A stretch of 64,000 nt of DNA, taken from assembly GCF_016861605.1 (NCBI RefSeq), contig NZ_BOLM01000001.1, positions 62,001-126,000 on the forward strand, given 5' to 3'. The stretch is from Levilactobacillus wangkuiensis (lineage in GTDB: Bacteria; Bacillota; Bacilli; Lactobacillales; Lactobacillaceae). Position 1 is the first letter of the stretch; every line of letters begins with the position of its first letter. A program made the translations under genes and the position numbers. Positions 1 through 12,738 of this stretch are shown here, in pieces. A model generated the notes under the pieces. The model was not told where the DNA came from and ran no database searches. It saw only the letters and a program-made list of their open reading frames with translations.

Positions 1-426
1 AAGGACCACGCACTGGACAAACGCTACATTGCGTTGGCGACTGGCCGAATCCCCGTGGATCACCAGCTAATCGACCAGCCGATTGGGCGAGCAGCGGATT
101 CCTTTATCAAACGAACCGTGCGGCCAGATGGGCGGTCGGCTCAGACGGAGTTCTGGGTGCGGGGTCGCTCTCGTTCGGCCACCTTACTAGCCCTCAAGCT
201 CCATACTGGGCGGACCCATCAAATTCGGGTCCATTGCCAGTCGATTGGGCATCCACTAGTGGGGGATTGGTTGTACGGTAAACAAACCAATCCCTGGATT
301 CACCGGCAAGCCTTACACTGCGCGCGTTTGCGCTTCTATCAGCCGTTCCTGGGAAAATGGATCACCTGCTACGCACCACTGCCGGATGACATGGCAGCGG
401 TTATCACTAACGAGCTTATAAACTGA
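1..426 (+). CDS. RluA-family 23S/tRNA pseudouridine synthase, C-terminal part
   Basis: The reading frame is open from base 1, so only the last 141 residues are here and the true start lies upstream. The segment with LKLHTGRTHQIRVH followed by GHPLVGDWLYG is the typical C-terminal part of the RluA/RluD catalytic domain, which isomerises uridine to pseudouridine in rRNA or tRNA. The catalytic Asp (HRLD motif) would be upstream of the window. The gene ends in TGA and is followed 18 bases later by a strong intrinsic terminator, so it closes its transcript. I cannot tell RluD from other RluA-family members from this fragment, so no symbol is given. Confidence 0.85.
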   Translation, partial: KDHALDKRYIALATGRIPVDHQLIDQPIGRAADSFIKRTVRPDGRSAQTEFWVRGRSRSATLLALKLHTGRTHQIRVHCQSIGHPLVGDWLYGKQTNPWIHRQALHCARLRFYQPFLGKWITCYAPLPDDMAAVITNELIN

Positions 427-444
427 ACAATCTAGGTAAAAGGT

Positions 445-476
445 CCCGTCAACGCAGTCTGTTGGCGGGATTTTTG
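445..476 (+). terminator. Intrinsic terminator after the pseudouridine synthase gene
   Basis: CCCGTCAAC (445-453) pairs with GTTGGCGGG (461-469) across a 7-base loop and is followed by a T-rich run. The stem is nine base pairs with two G-T pairs. Confidence 0.85.
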
Positions 477-1257
477 TGTCGATAAATATCCAATTATTGG
501 TGGTTTATACGGGGGTGACTGGTCGTAATTCAACTAGTTAGCAATGAAAACGGTTTCTGAAAGCTGATGACCTGAGGCAGTGTCGGCCGAGCTGAAATAT
601 AAATGGATTAATAGGCCAGTGAATAAAATAGTTAAAATCACGAAGAATATTACTGTTACACATTTGAAAAAGTGTGTGCATGGTAAACTGATTTACGTGA
701 AAAGTTAAGGATTTCTAAACTAAATGCTTGATTTTTGATCGTAAAAATGGCCAATAATCGTTTGCGCATAAATCGTCATATGGACAGTATTTTCATCAAA
801 ATATAATTTTTCAAAACTATGAATATGTTTTTACGATTTTAGAACAGTTAATGGTATAACCCCTGTATTTATCGCACGATAGAATGATAACAATTAGTTA
901 ACACACGCAAAATGCTTGTTTAACGCGATTTATAAACTGAACTAATCAGGAAAAAGTCTGATTAATCAGATATTAGCTCAGTGTTTACAGGTAAAATGTT
1001 GACAAAAAGTTTGATGTGATTGTTTTAACACTTTACTTAGATTTAGCGAAATCTTAGAAATATTGTCAATAAATTTACTTTTAAAACAGTGCGTAGAGTA
1101 AATCTATGCTAGAATAGCAATTGTTAGGGGATGGTTTATAGGGGAGACCCTTTATTAGGGGAATGTGTATAGACCATTCAATGTAAGTTCACTAATTTTT
1201 GGGAAACTCAATCACTAGGAGTAGCGATTGTCACTCATCTATTGCAAGTCAACTTTT
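477..1257. other. AT-rich upstream region of the large surface protein gene
   Basis: About 780 bases with no convincing gene. It is much more AT-rich than its neighbours. It holds a TTGACA at 999-1004 without a good -10 at normal spacing, and a better candidate promoter near 1107-1115. A long AT-rich leader of this kind suggests regulated expression of the surface protein, but no operator can be named. Confidence 0.5.
1107..1115 (+). promoter_or_regulatory. Candidate extended -10 promoter for the surface protein
   Basis: TGC-TAGAAT fits an extended -10 (TGN followed by a TATAAT-like hexamer). The -35 position is poor. The start codon is about 160 bases downstream, which would give a long 5' leader. 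Confidence 0.4.
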
Positions 1258-1273
1258 AAGGAGGACATTAAAA

Positions 1274-4200
1274 GTGAAATTCATGCGGAATAAAGCTTTT
1301 AACGGCGACCCTAAATTGCGGTACAAGATGTACAAGGTAGGGAAGACCTGGGTCTTCGCTGCATTGGCATCCTTTTCGTTATTAGGTGCAGGAACGCTGT
1401 CAGCCAGTGCGGATGCAACGAGCACGGATGACGCAACCAATAGTACTAAAGTCGCCACATCAGCTGCCAGCTTAACGAGTTCGGCGGCGGATCAGCAGGA
1501 ACAGAAGAGCGAATCAACAGCCAGTAGCGCTGGTACGAGCAGCGAGACTAGCGCTGCCAGTTCATCAGCCTCAAGTGCTTCATCTAAAGTGGTAGTTGAA
1601 TCTGCACCGGTTTCCGACGCCAGCAGTTCAGCCGCTTCATCTTCAAGCAACAGTAGTAGTGCCACGACGGCAACCGCCATTAGTGCTGACACGACTAGCA
1701 CAGCGACGTCAACATCAGACGCTGCGAGCATCGCGTCCAGTGCCGCTGCCAACGTTAAGACGGATGTCACGCTGAGTGCCAACGTGACCAAGACGGTTGC
1801 GAAGGTTGCGACGACTAAGAAGTCCGTTGTCACGCCTGTAACTGAAAACGATACCGTGACGGTAGGGACGTCTGATGAGACAAAGGTCGCCACGGATGCT
1901 GACAACGATGCGAGTGCCGCTGCCAGTGCAGCCGCTGCTGCCAAGGCCAGTGCCACGACCGCTAGTAGTTATGCAGCGCTGGTGCCAACGAGTGACGTGA
2001 ATAACGCCTACACGGCAACCAGTAGCTACGCAGCAAAGACGGATACGGCTTCTGAGTTAACCCATTACTACAGCAGTTTAGCTTCTGGTTACAAACAAGC
2101 GGTTGCTGACGGCATGGGCGATTCAGACAGCTTAATGAACAATTATGTGTCCGCCTTGACCGCAGCTAAATCAGCCGCAAGTAACGCAACGTCATACGCT
2201 AACCTGGCTTCCAGTACCGCAGCGATTGCCAAATCAGCCGCCGCTGTCGGTCTGAAAGACATGGTTAGCAGTGCTAATTTGCCAACGTTCTCAGCCGCTG
2301 CCGCAGCTAGCGAAGCAGCCATTGCCGCTGCCACGGCCGCAAGTAGTGCTTACAACGCCACGCAATACGATACCAGTAACGCGGCGGCGGTTGCTGCCTA
2401 CGCAACGGCTAACAGCGCCGCTTCCGATGCAGCCAACGCGTCATCCTTAGCAACGTCCTTGGCCGGTGACGCCCAAGCACAATACAGTGTGGATAATAGT
2501 GCTGCTCTGAGTGGGGACTATGCATCAGCAAGCGACGCGTTGATTTCAGCCAATGACATTTCTAGTCAAGCCCTGGATGCCTACAATGCAGCCAGCACGG
2601 CCAACTCGACCGCCCAATCCGCTGCACTGACGGCAACGTCTCTGGCAGTTAGTGATTCAGCAGTGAAGGCGTCTTCAAGTGCCGTCTTAGCCGCTGGTTA
2701 CGCCAGTTCAGCCAATTCGTTTGCGTCAGAAGCTGGGGGTTACAAAGGGGACCAATCCGCACAATACGCGGAAAGCGCTGCTTCATTCGCCGCTGCCGTC
2801 ACCTCTTCCGCTAACCTGGCCAGTTCGGCTGCTTCAACGGCGGCTGCCGCAACTAGCGCCGCCGATGCTGCCTCATTAGCGCGGGTGGCTAGTTCGGCTG
2901 CTTCCGACGCGGCTTTGAACCTGGAAGGCGCTTCTAGTGCCGCTTCCTTGGCCGCAGCTTATGAAACGGATGCACAAGGTATTGATGAAAATGAAGAAGA
3001 AGATACGAGTGCCATTGGTGGAACGACCAACACGCTGACGAGTTCATCAACAGCGGTGGGCGTGGGCCAGAGCGTTACGTTGACTAATGCTATGACATTA
3101 GGTTCATATGCCTTCCCAGTTCAAATTGGGTCATCATCCTACAAAATTTCTTCGGGCACTTATACTTGGTATGAATCCACTGATGGTAAAAACTGGACAG
3201 TCGCTTCGACTAGTTCGTCCACGTCGACCTCACAGAGTTTTACACCAACTTATACTTCAGCAGGGACCTACTACTACTACTTGAAGGTTAGTGGGACCAA
3301 AAAGGCAACTTACCTTGCTGTAAATAATCATACAGCCAGCTTCTCAACATCTTCCAACGTTATCACGGTTGTCGTTTCTGACGTCAACGGTAATTACACA
3401 GATCAAGCTTCGAGTGCCGCCGCTGCTGCAGATGCGACCGCTGCGTTAGCTTCTTCAATGGCTAGTTCAGCCAATGCGGCTTACGACCTGTTGGCCAGCA
3501 CGACGGATCTTGTTTCTGACGTTACGGTCCAAGATCACGCTAGAAGTGCTGCCGCTTATACAAAGGACACGGCTAGTTATGCAGCGTTAGCCGTGAAGGC
3601 CGCCACTGCCGCAAGTAGTGCAAGTAGTTTGGCAACGTCTTATGAAGCAGAAAATAATTACTCCGCTGCGCAATCCGCAGCACTCGATGCAATCGCTGCA
3701 CAGGCGGATGCTGATTCTTACGGCATCTTGACGACTTCCGCCGCTGCTGATGCGACACTGGCAGTTGCTGATACCTACACGGCCGCTCAAAAGCAAGAAG
3801 CAGCTGGTAAGTATTTGGCCTCCAGTTATGCTGCCGCTGCTGCAGGTGCAGCCAGTCAGGCACTTGATCAGGCCAACATTGCAAACTCCAATGCCGCCGA
3901 TGCAGCTAACGCATTTGCTTCAGCACCGCTGTACCAAGAAGCAGCTTCTGCAGCTAATGCGGCTGCTATCGCTGCCAACACGGATGCGGCAAGCAACGCG
4001 TCGATGGCTGCTGTCAAGGCAAACGAGGCGGCTTCCTATGCGGCAACCGGTAGCTTGGCCGAGGCCTCGACTGCCGCAGCCAACGCTAAAACGTATCTCA
4101 AGTGGACGACCGAAGCTGCTAGTTCCGGTGCCTCTGCCGCTGCTGAAGCAACCAAGATCATCGTGGATGGCCAATCCTCAGCAGTCAGTGTTAATGCGGC

Positions 4201-7200
4201 TTCAACGGCTGTCATTGATGCTGCCGCTGCTACCAGTGCGCAAGCAGCAGGATCCATCGCTGCTTCCTTAGCCGCTACGATGACACAAAATACTAGTCTG
4301 GGTGGTTCTTACACGGCTGCTGCTGCTGCGTACGCACAGGACGCACAGTACGCCGCCGCTGCTGCCGATGCAGCCACCAATGACGCCAACAGTTACATGG
4401 CAGCGGCCTCATCCGCGGTTGCCGCAGGGAGCTTCGCCGCAGCCAGTGAATACTCCACTGCCGCTGATGCAGAACTGGTTTCTGCCAGCCAATTAGCGTC
4501 TGAAGCCACGGTAGCCGCCGCTGCTGCGACTGAGGCCGCTAGCTACGCGGTGCTTTACTCCAATAACCTGGGTAAGTATAAGGGTAAGCCATCAGGGGAC
4601 GCCTTTGTCCTGTTAGGGATGGTTGTCTCCGGTGGATTTACGCAACAGCCAACCGCCGTTACCTCAACCACTTCTGGTAAGACGATTAGCTTAACTTCGA
4701 CTGCTAAAACGGGTCTGGGTGCCATTAACATCAGCCACTCGACGACTTGGTACACGCAGATCAACGGTAAATGGGTAAAACTGAGTGGATCATCAGGTAG
4801 TATCAACGATGCCAGCGGAAAAGAAATTGCCACTTATACGACTAAAGACAACACGCCGTGGTACGCTGGGTTGGCAACCGCTTCCAGTACGCTGACGGTA
4901 ACCACCAATGAAGACTTTACCGGTTCATTGCTGTTCCAGTCAGCCGTTGGGTTCTTGGGAACTAATACGGTAACTGGGGACTTTTACAGTAACTTAGCCC
5001 AGGTCGACGTTTACGACAGTGAAATTGCCGCTACGGGTATCACGATTGCCGGGGATGATTACATTCTGAACGGCTCAGATACGCAAACTGAAGGAGTCTT
5101 CACGGCAACGACTAATCCTGGCAATGCCACTGGGGACATCACTTGGACTAGCAGTGACGAATCCATTGCCACAGTCAGTGCTGATGGGACGGTAACGCCA
5201 ACGTCCGCAACTTCCGCTGGGAAGATTACGATTACAGCGACAATCACTAATGCTGATGGGACTTCATTCTCATCCAGCAAAGATGTGACCGTCGGTAATG
5301 GTTTAGCTGATCATGCGGTTAACGCCGGCGACGATTTGACCTGGTCACCAGAAATGGATACAACAAGTGATGGCACAAAGGTTTCATACCAGTGGTACTA
5401 CTCCGCAACAGCCGGTAGCCAAGGTCAGAAGCTGGATGGACAAACTAGCGAAACCCTGAACTTAACGGGTGCGACGGCTGGTAACCAAGGATACTACACG
5501 CTGGTTGTGACCAGTGGTAGCACAACCATGTCTCTGGGTCAGGCGTACCTGACAGTTAACACGACGCAAACTGATGCGGCTTCATCATCAGCTAGCTTAG
5601 CCGCTGATGCTGCAAACGAAGCTGGTCAATACGCAAGTGTGGCTAACTCCTATGCAGATCTGTCCACGGATTATGCAGTGAAGGGGTCAACGGCTTCTAG
5701 TTACGCTGCTGAAGCTGCAACAGCCGCTTCAACGGCAGCTTCTGCTGCAACCGAGGCTTCATCGGCCGCCGCCGCTGCTTCAACGGCTCACGCAAATGCT
5801 TCATCAGCTGAAGCAGCTAGTGATAACGCTGCGGCATCAAGTTATGCAGCCGAAGCTTCATCAGCCGCCGCTGCTGCTCAGACTGCCAAGGATCACGCTT
5901 CAAGTGCTGCTTCTGACGCACAGTCATACGCAAACATGGCTATTGCAGTGGATACGGATTCAGATAGTGATTCCGATAGCGAAAGTGATTCGGATTCGGA
6001 TAGTGACTCAGACTCCGACAGCGACTCAGACTCCGACAGTGATTCGGATTCGGATAGTGACTCCGACTCCGACAGTGACTCTGACAGCGACAGTGATTCA
6101 GATAGCGACAGCGATTCGGACAGCGACAGTGATTCAGATAGCGACAGCGATTCGGACTCCGACAGCGACTCAGATAGCGACAGCGATTCGGACTCCGACA
6201 GCGACTCAGATAGCGACAGCGACTCCGATTCCGATAGTGATTCTGACAGCGACAGTGATTCCGACTCCGATAGCGATTCGGACTCCGACAGCGATTCAGA
6301 TAGCGACAGTGATTCGGACTCCGACAGTGACTCAGATAGCGACAGCGATTCGGACTCCGATAGTGACTCCGACTCCGACAGTGACTCTGACAGCGACAGT
6401 GATTCAGATAGCGACAGCGATTCGGACTCCGACAGCGATTCAGATAGCGACAGTGACTCCGACTCCGACAGTGATTCCGATTCTGATAGTGACTCAGACT
6501 CCGACAGTGATTCCGACTCCGATAGTGATTCTGACAGCGACAGCGATTCGGACTCCGATAGTGACTCAGATAGCGACAGCGATTCCGACAGCGACTCCGA
6601 TTCCGATAGTGATTCTGATTCCGACAGTGATTCCGACTCTGACAGTGATTCTGACAGCGACAGTGATTCGGACTCCGACAGCGATTCTGATTCTGACAGC
6701 GATTCTGATTCTGACAGTGACTCCGATAGCGACAGCGACTCAGACTCCGACAGCGACTCAGACTCCGACAGCGACTCCGACTCTGACAGCGATTCGGACT
6801 CCGATAGTGACTCCGATAGCGACAGCGACTCCGATTCCGATAGTGATTCTGATTCTGACAGTGATTCAGATAGCGACAGTGATTCCGATTCCGACAGTGA
6901 CTCCGATAGCGACAGTGACTCAGACTCCGACAGCGACTCCGATTCCGACAGCGACAGTGACTCAGACTCCGATAGCGATTCTGATTCCGACAGTGATTCG
7001 GACTCCGACAGCGACTCCGATTCCGATAGTGACTCAGACTCTGACAGTGATTCAGATAGCGACAGCGACTCCGACTCCGATAGCGACTCAGACTCTGACA
7101 GTGACTCAGATAGCGACAGCGATTCAGACTCCGATAGCGATTCTGATTCCGACAGTGACTCAGACAGCGACAGTGATTCCGACAGCGACAGCGATTCGGA

Positions 7201-10200
7201 CTCCGATAGTGACTCTGACAGCGACAGTGATTCTGACTCTGACAGTGACTCCGATTCCGACAGCGATTCGGACTCCGATAGTGACTCGGACAGCGACAGC
7301 GATTCAGATAGCGACAGTGATTCTGACTCCGATAGTGACTCAGACTCTGACAGCGACTCAGACTCCGACAGTGACTCAGACTCCGACAGCGACTCAGATA
7401 GCGACAGTGATTCGGACTCCGACAGTGACTCCGATTCCGACAGTGACTCAGATAGCGACAGTGACTCTGATTCCGATTCCGACAGCGATTCAGATAGCGA
7501 CAGTGATTCTGACTCCGACAGCGATTCAGATAGCGACAGTGACTCAGATTCCGACAGCGACTCAGATTCCGATAGTGATTCAGACTCCGATAGTGATTCA
7601 GATAGCGACAGCGATTCGGACTCCGACAGCGACTCAGATTCCGACAGCGATTCGGACTCCGACAGCGATTCAGATAGCGACAGCGATTCGGACTCTGATA
7701 GCGACTCAGACTCCGACAGCGATTCGGACTCCGACAGTGACTCAGACTCCGATAGCGATTCAGATTCCGATAGTGATTCTGACAGCGACAGTGACTCAGA
7801 CTCCGATAGCGACTCAGACTCCGACAGTGATTCTGATAGCGACAGTGACTCCGATTCCGATAGCGATTCAGACTCCGACAGCGACTCCGACTCCGATAGC
7901 GATTCAGATTCTGACAGCGACAGCGACTCCGATTCCGATAGTGATTCCGACTCTGACAGCGACTCCGATTCCGATAGTGACTCTGACTCCGACAGTGATT
8001 CGGATTCCGACAGTGACTCAGATAGCGATAGCGACTCAGACTCAGACAGCGACAGTGACTCGGACTCCGACAGTGATTCCGATTCCGACAGCGATTCGGA
8101 TTCCGACAGTGACTCTGACAGCGACAGTGATTCCGACTCCGATAGTGACTCCGATTCCGACAGTGACTCAGATAGCGACAGCGACTCAGACTCCGACAGC
8201 GATTCAGATTCCGACAGTGACTCCGACTCTGACAGTGACTCGGACTCCGACAGTGATTCTGACAGCGACAGTGATTCAGACTCCGACAGCGATTCTGATT
8301 CTGACAGTGACTCCGATAGCGACAGCGACTCAGATTCCGACAGCGACTCAGACAGCGACAGCGATTCGGACTCCGATAGTGACTCAGATAGCGACAGTGA
8401 TTCGGACTCCGACAGTGACTCTGACTCCGACAGTGACTCTGACTCCGATAGCGATTCTGATTCTGACAGTGACTCTGACAGCGATTCCGATAGTGATTCA
8501 GATTCCGACAGTGACTCCGATAGCGACAGTGATTCCGACTCCGATAGTGATTCTGACAGCGACAGCGATTCCGACTCCGATAGTGACTCAGATAGCGACA
8601 GCGATTCCGACAGCGACTCCGATTCCGATAGTGATTCAGATTCCGACAGTGATTCCGACTCTGACAGTGACTCAGACTCCGACAGTGATTCTGACAGCGA
8701 CAGTGATTCAGACTCCGACAGCGATTCTGATTCTGACAGCGACTCAGATTCCGACAGCGACTCCGACTCCGACAGTGATTCGGATTCCGACAGTGACTCC
8801 GATTCCGATAGTGATTCAGATTCCGACAGCGACTCAGATAGCGACAGCGACTCCGATTCCGATAGTGACTCAGACTCCGACAGTGACTCCGATAGCGACA
8901 GCGACTCGGACTCTGATAGTGACTCAGATAGCGATAGCGACTCAGATAGCGACAGTGACTCAGATTCCGACAGTGACTCAGATAGCGATAGCGACTCAGA
9001 CTCCGACAGCGATTCTGACTCCGATAGTGACTCGGATTCCGACAGTGATTCCGATTCCGACAGCGATTCTGACAGCGACAGTGATTCAGACTCCGACAGC
9101 GATTCTGATTCTGACAGCGACTCAGATTCCGACAGCGACTCCGACTCCGACAGTGATTCGGATTCCGACAGTGACTCCGATTCCGATAGTGATTCAGATT
9201 CCGACAGCGACTCAGATAGCGACAGCGACTCCGATTCCGATAGTGACTCAGACTCCGACAGTGACTCCGATAGCGACAGCGACTCGGACTCTGATAGTGA
9301 CTCAGATAGCGATAGCGACTCAGATAGCGACAGTGACTCAGATTCCGACAGTGACTCAGATAGCGATAGCGACTCAGACTCCGACAGCGATTCTGACTCC
9401 GATAGTGACTCGGATTCCGACAGTGATTCCGATTCCGACAGCGATTCTGACAGCGACAGTGACTCGGACTCCGACAGTGATTCTGACAGCGACTCAGACT
9501 CCGACAGCGACTCCGATTCCGACAGCGATTCGGATAGCGACAGTGACTCAGATTCCGATAGTGACTCTGACAGCGACAGTGATTCCGACTCCGATAGTGA
9601 CTCCGATTCCGACAGTGACTCAGATAGCGACAGCGACTCAGACTCCGACAGCGATTCGGATTCCGACAGTGACAGCGATTCAGATAGCGATTCTGACAGC
9701 GACAGCGACTCAGACTCCGACAGTGACTCCGACAGCGATAGTGACTCAGATAGCGATAGTGATTCGGACTCCGACAGCGATAGTGACTCAGATAGCGATA
9801 GTGATTCGGACTCTGACAGTGACAGCGATTCAGATAGCGACAGTGATTCCGACTCAGACAGTGACTCAGATAGCGACAGTGATTCCGATTCTGACAGTGA
9901 CTCGGACTCCGATAGTGATTCTGATAGCGATTCTGATTCAGACTCCGACAGTGATTCTGACAGCGATTCTGATTCAGACTCCGACAGTGATTCTGACAGC
10001 GACAGTGATTCCGATTCCGACAGTGACTCCGACTCAGATAGCGATTCTGACAGCGATAGTGATTCCGACTCCGACAGCGACTCAGACTCTGACAGTGATT
10101 CCGACTCCGATAGTGACTCAGATAGCGACAGCGACTCAGACTCCGACAGCGACTCAGACTCCGACAGCGACTCAGACTCCGACAGTGATTCCGACTCCGA

Positions 10201-12655
10201 CAGTGATTCTGATTCCGATAGTGATTCCGACTCCGACAGTGACTCCGACAGCGATTCCGACTCCGATAGTGACTCAGACTCCGACAGCGATTCCGATTCC
10301 GATAGCGACTCCGATTCCGACAGCGACTCCGATTCCGATAGTGATTCTGATTCCGACAGCGACTCAGACTCCGACAGTGACTCTGACAGCGACAGTGACT
10401 CTGACAGCGACAGCGATTCCGACTCCGATAGTGACTCAGACTCCGACAGTGATTCTGACAGCGACAGTGACTCTGACAGCGACAGTGATTCCGATTCCGA
10501 CAGCGATTCGGACTCCGACAGTGACTCAGACAGCGACAGTGACTCCGACTCCGATAGCGACTCAGACTCTGACAGTGACTCAGATTCCGACAGTGACTCC
10601 GACTCCGATAGCGATTCTGATTCAGATTCCGACAGTGACTCAGATTCCGACAGCGACTCAGACTCCGACAGTGATTCAGACTCCGACAGTGACTCAGATA
10701 GCGACAGTGACTCCGATTCCGACAGTGATTCAGACTCCGACAGTGACTCTGACAGCGACAGTGACTCTGACAGCGACAGTGATTCGGATTCCGACAGCGA
10801 TTCGGATTCCGATAGTGACTCAGATAGCGACAGCGATTCCGACAGCGACTCCGATTCCGATAGTGATTCTGATTCCGACAGTGATTCTGATTCCGATAGT
10901 GACTCAGACTCCGACAGTGATTCCGATAGCGACAGCGACTCAGACTCCGACAGCGATTCAGACTCCGACAGCGATTCCGATTCAGATAGCGACTCAGACT
11001 CCGATAGCGATTCAGATTCCGACAGTGATTCTGACAGCGACAGTGATTCCGATAGCGATAGCGACTCAGACTCAGACAGTGACTCAGATAGCGACAGTGA
11101 TTCGGATTCCGACAGTGACTCAGACTCCGACAGCGATTCTGATTCTGACAGTGACTCTGACAGCGACAGTGACTCAGATAGCGACAGTGATTCCGATTCC
11201 GATAGTGATTCCGATTCCGACAGTGATTCCGATTCCGACAGTGACTCAGACTCTGACAGTGACTCAGACTCTGACAGTGACTCAGATTCCGACAGTGATT
11301 CAGACTCCGACAGTGACTCAGACTCTGACAGTGACTCAGACTCCGACAGTGATTCTGACAGCGACAGTGACTCAGACAGCGACAGCGATTCGGATTCCGA
11401 CAGTGATTCCGGTAGCGACAGCGACAGTGATTCGGACTCCGATAGCGATTCAGATTCCGACAGCGATTCCGATAGCGATAGCGACTCTGACAGCGACAGT
11501 GACTCAGATAGCGACAGCGATTCAGACTCCGATAGTGACTCTGACAGCGACAGTGATTCCGATTCCGACAGTGACTCAGACTCCGATAGCGATTCGGACT
11601 CCGACAGTGACTCAGATAGCGACAGTGACTCAGACTCCGACAGCGACTCCGATTCCGACAGTGATTCAGACTCCGACAGCGACTCCGATTCCGATAGTGA
11701 CTCAGACTCTGACAGCGACTCCGATAGCGACAGCGACTCAGATAGCGACAGTGATTCGGACTCCGATAGTGACTCAGATTCCGACAGTGACTCTGACAGC
11801 GATAGTGATTCGGACTCCGATAGTGACTCGGACTCCGATAGCGATTCGGACTCCGACAGCGACTCAGATTCCGACAGTGATTCTGATTCCGACAGTGACT
11901 CAGACTCCGATAGCGATTCTGATTCCGACAGTGACTCTGACAGTGACTCTGACAGCGACAGTGACTCTGACAGCGACAGCGACTCCGATAGCGACTCAGG
12001 TTCTGGCGGTGGTGATGGATCCAACAACGGTGGCGACTCAGACTCCGATAGCGGTTCCGACTCTGACAGCGACGGCGACTCTGATTCTGAAGAAACTGGT
12101 AACGAGGGCGATGCTGGAAATGGTTCCGACTCCGGTAACGGTTCCAATTCTGGCAATGGTTCTGGCTCGGGTTCCGGAAGTGGCTCAGGCTCTGGTTCAG
12201 GTAGCGGTTCTGGCACTGGCTCAGCTTCTGGATCCGGCACTGGCAATGGCGCAACTGGCACAACGACCAACACGGGTTCAGGCACGACGCCGGTTGCAGC
12301 AACGACCTTAAATTACGGTGGCGCTGCAAACACGGCTGCGGGCACTGCACCGATGGCTGAGCTGACTGCTAGCTCACCAGCTACGGTAGCTGATACAGCA
12401 GCAAGTCCAGCGGACAACAGCGACAAGTCTGCCAGTGACAAGTCTGCTACTGATAAATCAGCTAGCGACAAGACGAGTGACAAGTCTGGCACTGCGAATG
12501 GTAGCGCCGCAGACTCAGCGACTGATGGGGATTCCGCAGTTAAATCAGCGGATAGCAACCACACCACGCTCTGGGGAGCAATTGCCGCTGCCATCGCCGC
12601 AGTAACTGGTGGCTCATGGTGGTACTTCGGCAAACGTGGTAAGCACGACAATTAA
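1274..12655 (+). CDS. Giant serine-rich (Ser-Asp repeat) surface protein with KxYKxGKxW signal
   Basis: Secreted adhesin-like protein of about 3,793 residues. GTG at 1274 is chosen because AAGGAGG (1258-1264) lies nine bases upstream; an upstream in-frame TTG lacks this. Residues 18-26 match KxYKxGKxW exactly, the signal variant linked in the family to the accessory SecA2/SecY2 route; cleavage is likely near residue 46. Residues about 50-1560 are Ala/Ser-rich with predicted helical stretches and Ig-like parts, including a Big_2-like domain around residues 1255-1345. Residues 1562-3575 are an almost pure Ser-Asp tract, then a Gly-Ser linker. The C-terminus has one hydrophobic helix and the tail KRGKHDN, but no LPxTG. 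A glycosyltransferase cluster follows, so heavy O-glycosylation is likely (inference). The target is unknown. Confidence 0.9.
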   Translation: MKFMRNKAFNGDPKLRYKMYKVGKTWVFAALASFSLLGAGTLSASADATSTDDATNSTKVATSAASLTSSAADQQEQKSESTASSAGTSSETSAASSSASSASSKVVVESAPVSDASSSAASSSSNSSSATTATAISADTTSTATSTSDAASIASSAAANVKTDVTLSANVTKTVAKVATTKKSVVTPVTENDTVTVGTSDETKVATDADNDASAAASAAAAAKASATTASSYAALVPTSDVNNAYTATSSYAAKTDTASELTHYYSSLASGYKQAVADGMGDSDSLMNNYVSALTAAKSAASNATSYANLASSTAAIAKSAAAVGLKDMVSSANLPTFSAAAAASEAAIAAATAASSAYNATQYDTSNAAAVAAYATANSAASDAANASSLATSLAGDAQAQYSVDNSAALSGDYASASDALISANDISSQALDAYNAASTANSTAQSAALTATSLAVSDSAVKASSSAVLAAGYASSANSFASEAGGYKGDQSAQYAESAASFAAAVTSSANLASSAASTAAAATSAADAASLARVASSAASDAALNLEGASSAASLAAAYETDAQGIDENEEEDTSAIGGTTNTLTSSSTAVGVGQSVTLTNAMTLGSYAFPVQIGSSSYKISSGTYTWYESTDGKNWTVASTSSSTSTSQSFTPTYTSAGTYYYYLKVSGTKKATYLAVNNHTASFSTSSNVITVVVSDVNGNYTDQASSAAAAADATAALASSMASSANAAYDLLASTTDLVSDVTVQDHARSAAAYTKDTASYAALAVKAATAASSASSLATSYEAENNYSAAQSAALDAIAAQADADSYGILTTSAAADATLAVADTYTAAQKQEAAGKYLASSYAAAAAGAASQALDQANIANSNAADAANAFASAPLYQEAASAANAAAIAANTDAASNASMAAVKANEAASYAATGSLAEASTAAANAKTYLKWTTEAASSGASAAAEATKIIVDGQSSAVSVNAASTAVIDAAAATSAQAAGSIAASLAATMTQNTSLGGSYTAAAAAYAQDAQYAAAAADAATNDANSYMAAASSAVAAGSFAAASEYSTAADAELVSASQLASEATVAAAAATEAASYAVLYSNNLGKYKGKPSGDAFVLLGMVVSGGFTQQPTAVTSTTSGKTISLTSTAKTGLGAINISHSTTWYTQINGKWVKLSGSSGSINDASGKEIATYTTKDNTPWYAGLATASSTLTVTTNEDFTGSLLFQSAVGFLGTNTVTGDFYSNLAQVDVYDSEIAATGITIAGDDYILNGSDTQTEGVFTATTNPGNATGDITWTSSDESIATVSADGTVTPTSATSAGKITITATITNADGTSFSSSKDVTVGNGLADHAVNAGDDLTWSPEMDTTSDGTKVSYQWYYSATAGSQGQKLDGQTSETLNLTGATAGNQGYYTLVVTSGSTTMSLGQAYLTVNTTQTDAASSSASLAADAANEAGQYASVANSYADLSTDYAVKGSTASSYAAEAATAASTAASAATEASSAAAAASTAHANASSAEAASDNAAASSYAAEASSAAAAAQTAKDHASSAASDAQSYANMAIAVDTDSDSDSDSESDSDSDSDSDSDSDSDSDSDSDSDSDSDSDSDSDSDSDSDSDSDSDSDSDSDSDSDSDSDSDSDSDSDSDSDSDSDSDSDSDSDSDSDSDSDSDSDSDSDSDSDSDSDSDSDSDSDSDSDSDSDSDSDSDSDSDSDSDSDSDSDSDSDSDSDSDSDSDSDSDSDSDSDSDSDSDSDSDSDSDSDSDSDSDSDSDSDSDSDSDSDSDSDSDSDSDSDSDSDSDSDSDSDSDSDSDSDSDSDSDSDSDSDSDSDSDSDSDSDSDSDSDSDSDSDSDSDSDSDSDSDSDSDSDSDSDSDSDSDSDSDSDSDSDSDSDSDSDSDSDSDSDSDSDSDSDSDSDSDSDSDSDSDSDSDSDSDSDSDSDSDSDSDSDSDSDSDSDSDSDSDSDSDSDSDSDSDSDSDSDSDSDSDSDSDSDSDSDSDSDSDSDSDSDSDSDSDSDSDSDSDSDSDSDSDSDSDSDSDSDSDSDSDSDSDSDSDSDSDSDSDSDSDSDSDSDSDSDSDSDSDSDSDSDSDSDSDSDSDSDSDSDSDSDSDSDSDSDSDSDSDSDSDSDSDSDSDSDSDSDSDSDSDSDSDSDSDSDSDSDSDSDSDSDSDSDSDSDSDSDSDSDSDSDSDSDSDSDSDSDSDSDSDSDSDSDSDSDSDSDSDSDSDSDSDSDSDSDSDSDSDSDSDSDSDSDSDSDSDSDSDSDSDSDSDSDSDSDSDSDSDSDSDSDSDSDSDSDSDSDSDSDSDSDSDSDSDSDSDSDSDSDSDSDSDSDSDSDSDSDSDSDSDSDSDSDSDSDSDSDSDSDSDSDSDSDSDSDSDSDSDSDSDSDSDSDSDSDSDSDSDSDSDSDSDSDSDSDSDSDSDSDSDSDSDSDSDSDSDSDSDSDSDSDSDSDSDSDSDSDSDSDSDSDSDSDSDSDSDSDSDSDSDSDSDSDSDSDSDSDSDSDSDSDSDSDSDSDSDSDSDSDSDSDSDSDSDSDSDSDSDSDSDSDSDSDSDSDSDSDSDSDSDSDSDSDSDSDSDSDSDSDSDSDSDSDSDSDSDSDSDSDSDSDSDSDSDSDSDSDSDSDSDSDSDSDSDSDSDSDSDSDSDSDSDSDSDSDSDSDSDSDSDSDSDSDSDSDSDSDSDSDSDSDSDSDSDSDSDSDSDSDSDSDSDSDSDSDSDSDSDSDSDSDSDSDSDSDSDSDSDSDSDSDSDSDSDSDSDSDSDSDSDSDSDSDSDSDSDSDSDSDSDSDSDSDSDSDSDSDSDSDSDSDSDSDSDSDSDSDSDSDSDSDSDSDSDSDSDSDSDSDSDSDSDSDSDSDSDSDSDSDSDSDSDSDSDSDSDSDSDSDSDSDSDSDSDSDSDSDSDSDSDSDSDSDSDSDSDSDSDSDSDSDSDSDSDSDSDSDSDSDSDSDSDSDSDSDSDSDSDSDSDSDSDSDSDSDSDSDSDSDSDSDSDSDSDSDSDSDSDSDSDSDSDSDSDSDSDSDSDSDSDSDSDSDSDSDSDSDSDSDSDSDSDSDSDSDSDSDSDSDSDSDSDSDSDSDSDSDSDSDSDSDSDSDSDSDSDSDSDSDSDSDSDSDSDSDSDSDSDSDSDSDSDSDSDSDSDSDSDSDSDSDSDSDSDSDSDSDSDSDSDSDSDSDSDSDSDSDSDSDSDSDSDSDSDSDSDSDSDSDSDSDSDSDSDSDSDSDSDSDSDSDSDSDSDSDSDSDSDSDSDSDSDSDSDSDSDSDSDSDSDSDSDSDSDSDSDSDSDSDSDSDSDSDSDSDSDSDSDSDSDSDSDSDSDSDSDSDSDSDSDSDSDSDSDSDSDSDSDSDSDSDSDSDSDSDSDSDSDSDSDSDSDSDSDSDSDSDSDSDSDSGSDSDSDSDSDSDSDSDSDSDSDSDSDSDSDSDSDSDSDSDSDSDSDSDSDSDSDSDSDSDSDSDSDSDSDSDSDSDSDSDSDSDSDSDSDSDSDSDSDSDSDSDSDSDSDSDSDSDSDSDSDSDSDSDSDSDSDSDSDSDSDSDSDSDSDSDSDSDSDSDSDSDSDSDSDSDSDSDSDSDSDSDSDSDSDSDSDSGSGGGDGSNNGGDSDSDSGSDSDSDGDSDSEETGNEGDAGNGSDSGNGSNSGNGSGSGSGSGSGSGSGSGSGTGSASGSGTGNGATGTTTNTGSGTTPVAATTLNYGGAANTAAGTAPMAELTASSPATVADTAASPADNSDKSASDKSATDKSASDKTSDKSGTANGSAADSATDGDSAVKSADSNHTTLWGAIAAAIAAVTGGSWWYFGKRGKHDN
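5957..11998 (+). repeat. Ser-Asp repeat tract, 6-bp periodic with an 18-bp codon register
   Basis: 6,042 bases encode 1,007 consecutive two-residue units. Only two breaks are seen: a Glu for Asp near 5981 and a Gly for Asp at 11411-11413. The serine codons are ordered: most units read GAY-TCN-GAY-(TCN or AGY)-GAY-AGY, so the real DNA period is 18 bases with occasional slips of 6 or 12. This points to growth by unequal exchange of an 18-base unit. Confidence 0.95.
8687..9442 (+). repeat. Exact 378-bp tandem duplication inside the Ser-Asp tract
   Basis: Bases 8687-9064 and 9065-9442 read identically when compared by eye. The unit is 378 bases (21 x 18), adding 126 residues. The flanking tract does not repeat at this period, so the duplication looks recent. 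Confidence 0.85.
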
Positions 12656-12705
12656 CAAAAAGTAGTGTGACTGATTAAAAAATCTGTCGCACTGCTGATC
12701 AACAA

Positions 12706-12738
12706 AGAGTACGCCTAGAAAATTGGGCGTGCTCTTTT
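12706..12738 (+). terminator. Intrinsic terminator after the surface protein gene
   Basis: AGAGTACGCC (12706-12715) pairs with GGCGTGCTCT (12726-12735), ten base pairs, followed by T residues. A weaker inverted repeat precedes it. The downstream cluster must therefore use its own promoter. Confidence 0.85.

Noticed and set aside
999-1029. TTGACA at 999 as the main promoter of the surface protein gene
   Set aside because: No acceptable -10 hexamer lies 16-18 bases downstream.
5957-11998. Short-period repeats that could be mistaken for a CRISPR array
   Set aside because: The period is 6/18 bases with no unique spacers, and the tract is in frame within a secreted protein.
5893-12285. Minus-strand open frame of about 2,130 residues with Ser-Glu-Ser-Leu repeats
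   Set aside because: It is the exact complement of the Ser-Asp tract, has no ribosome binding site, and stays open only because of the codon set on the other strand.
5796-12311. Plus-strand open frame of about 2,170 residues rich in Thr, Ile and Pro
   Set aside because: Shadow frame of the same tract; no plausible start and unlike any protein family.
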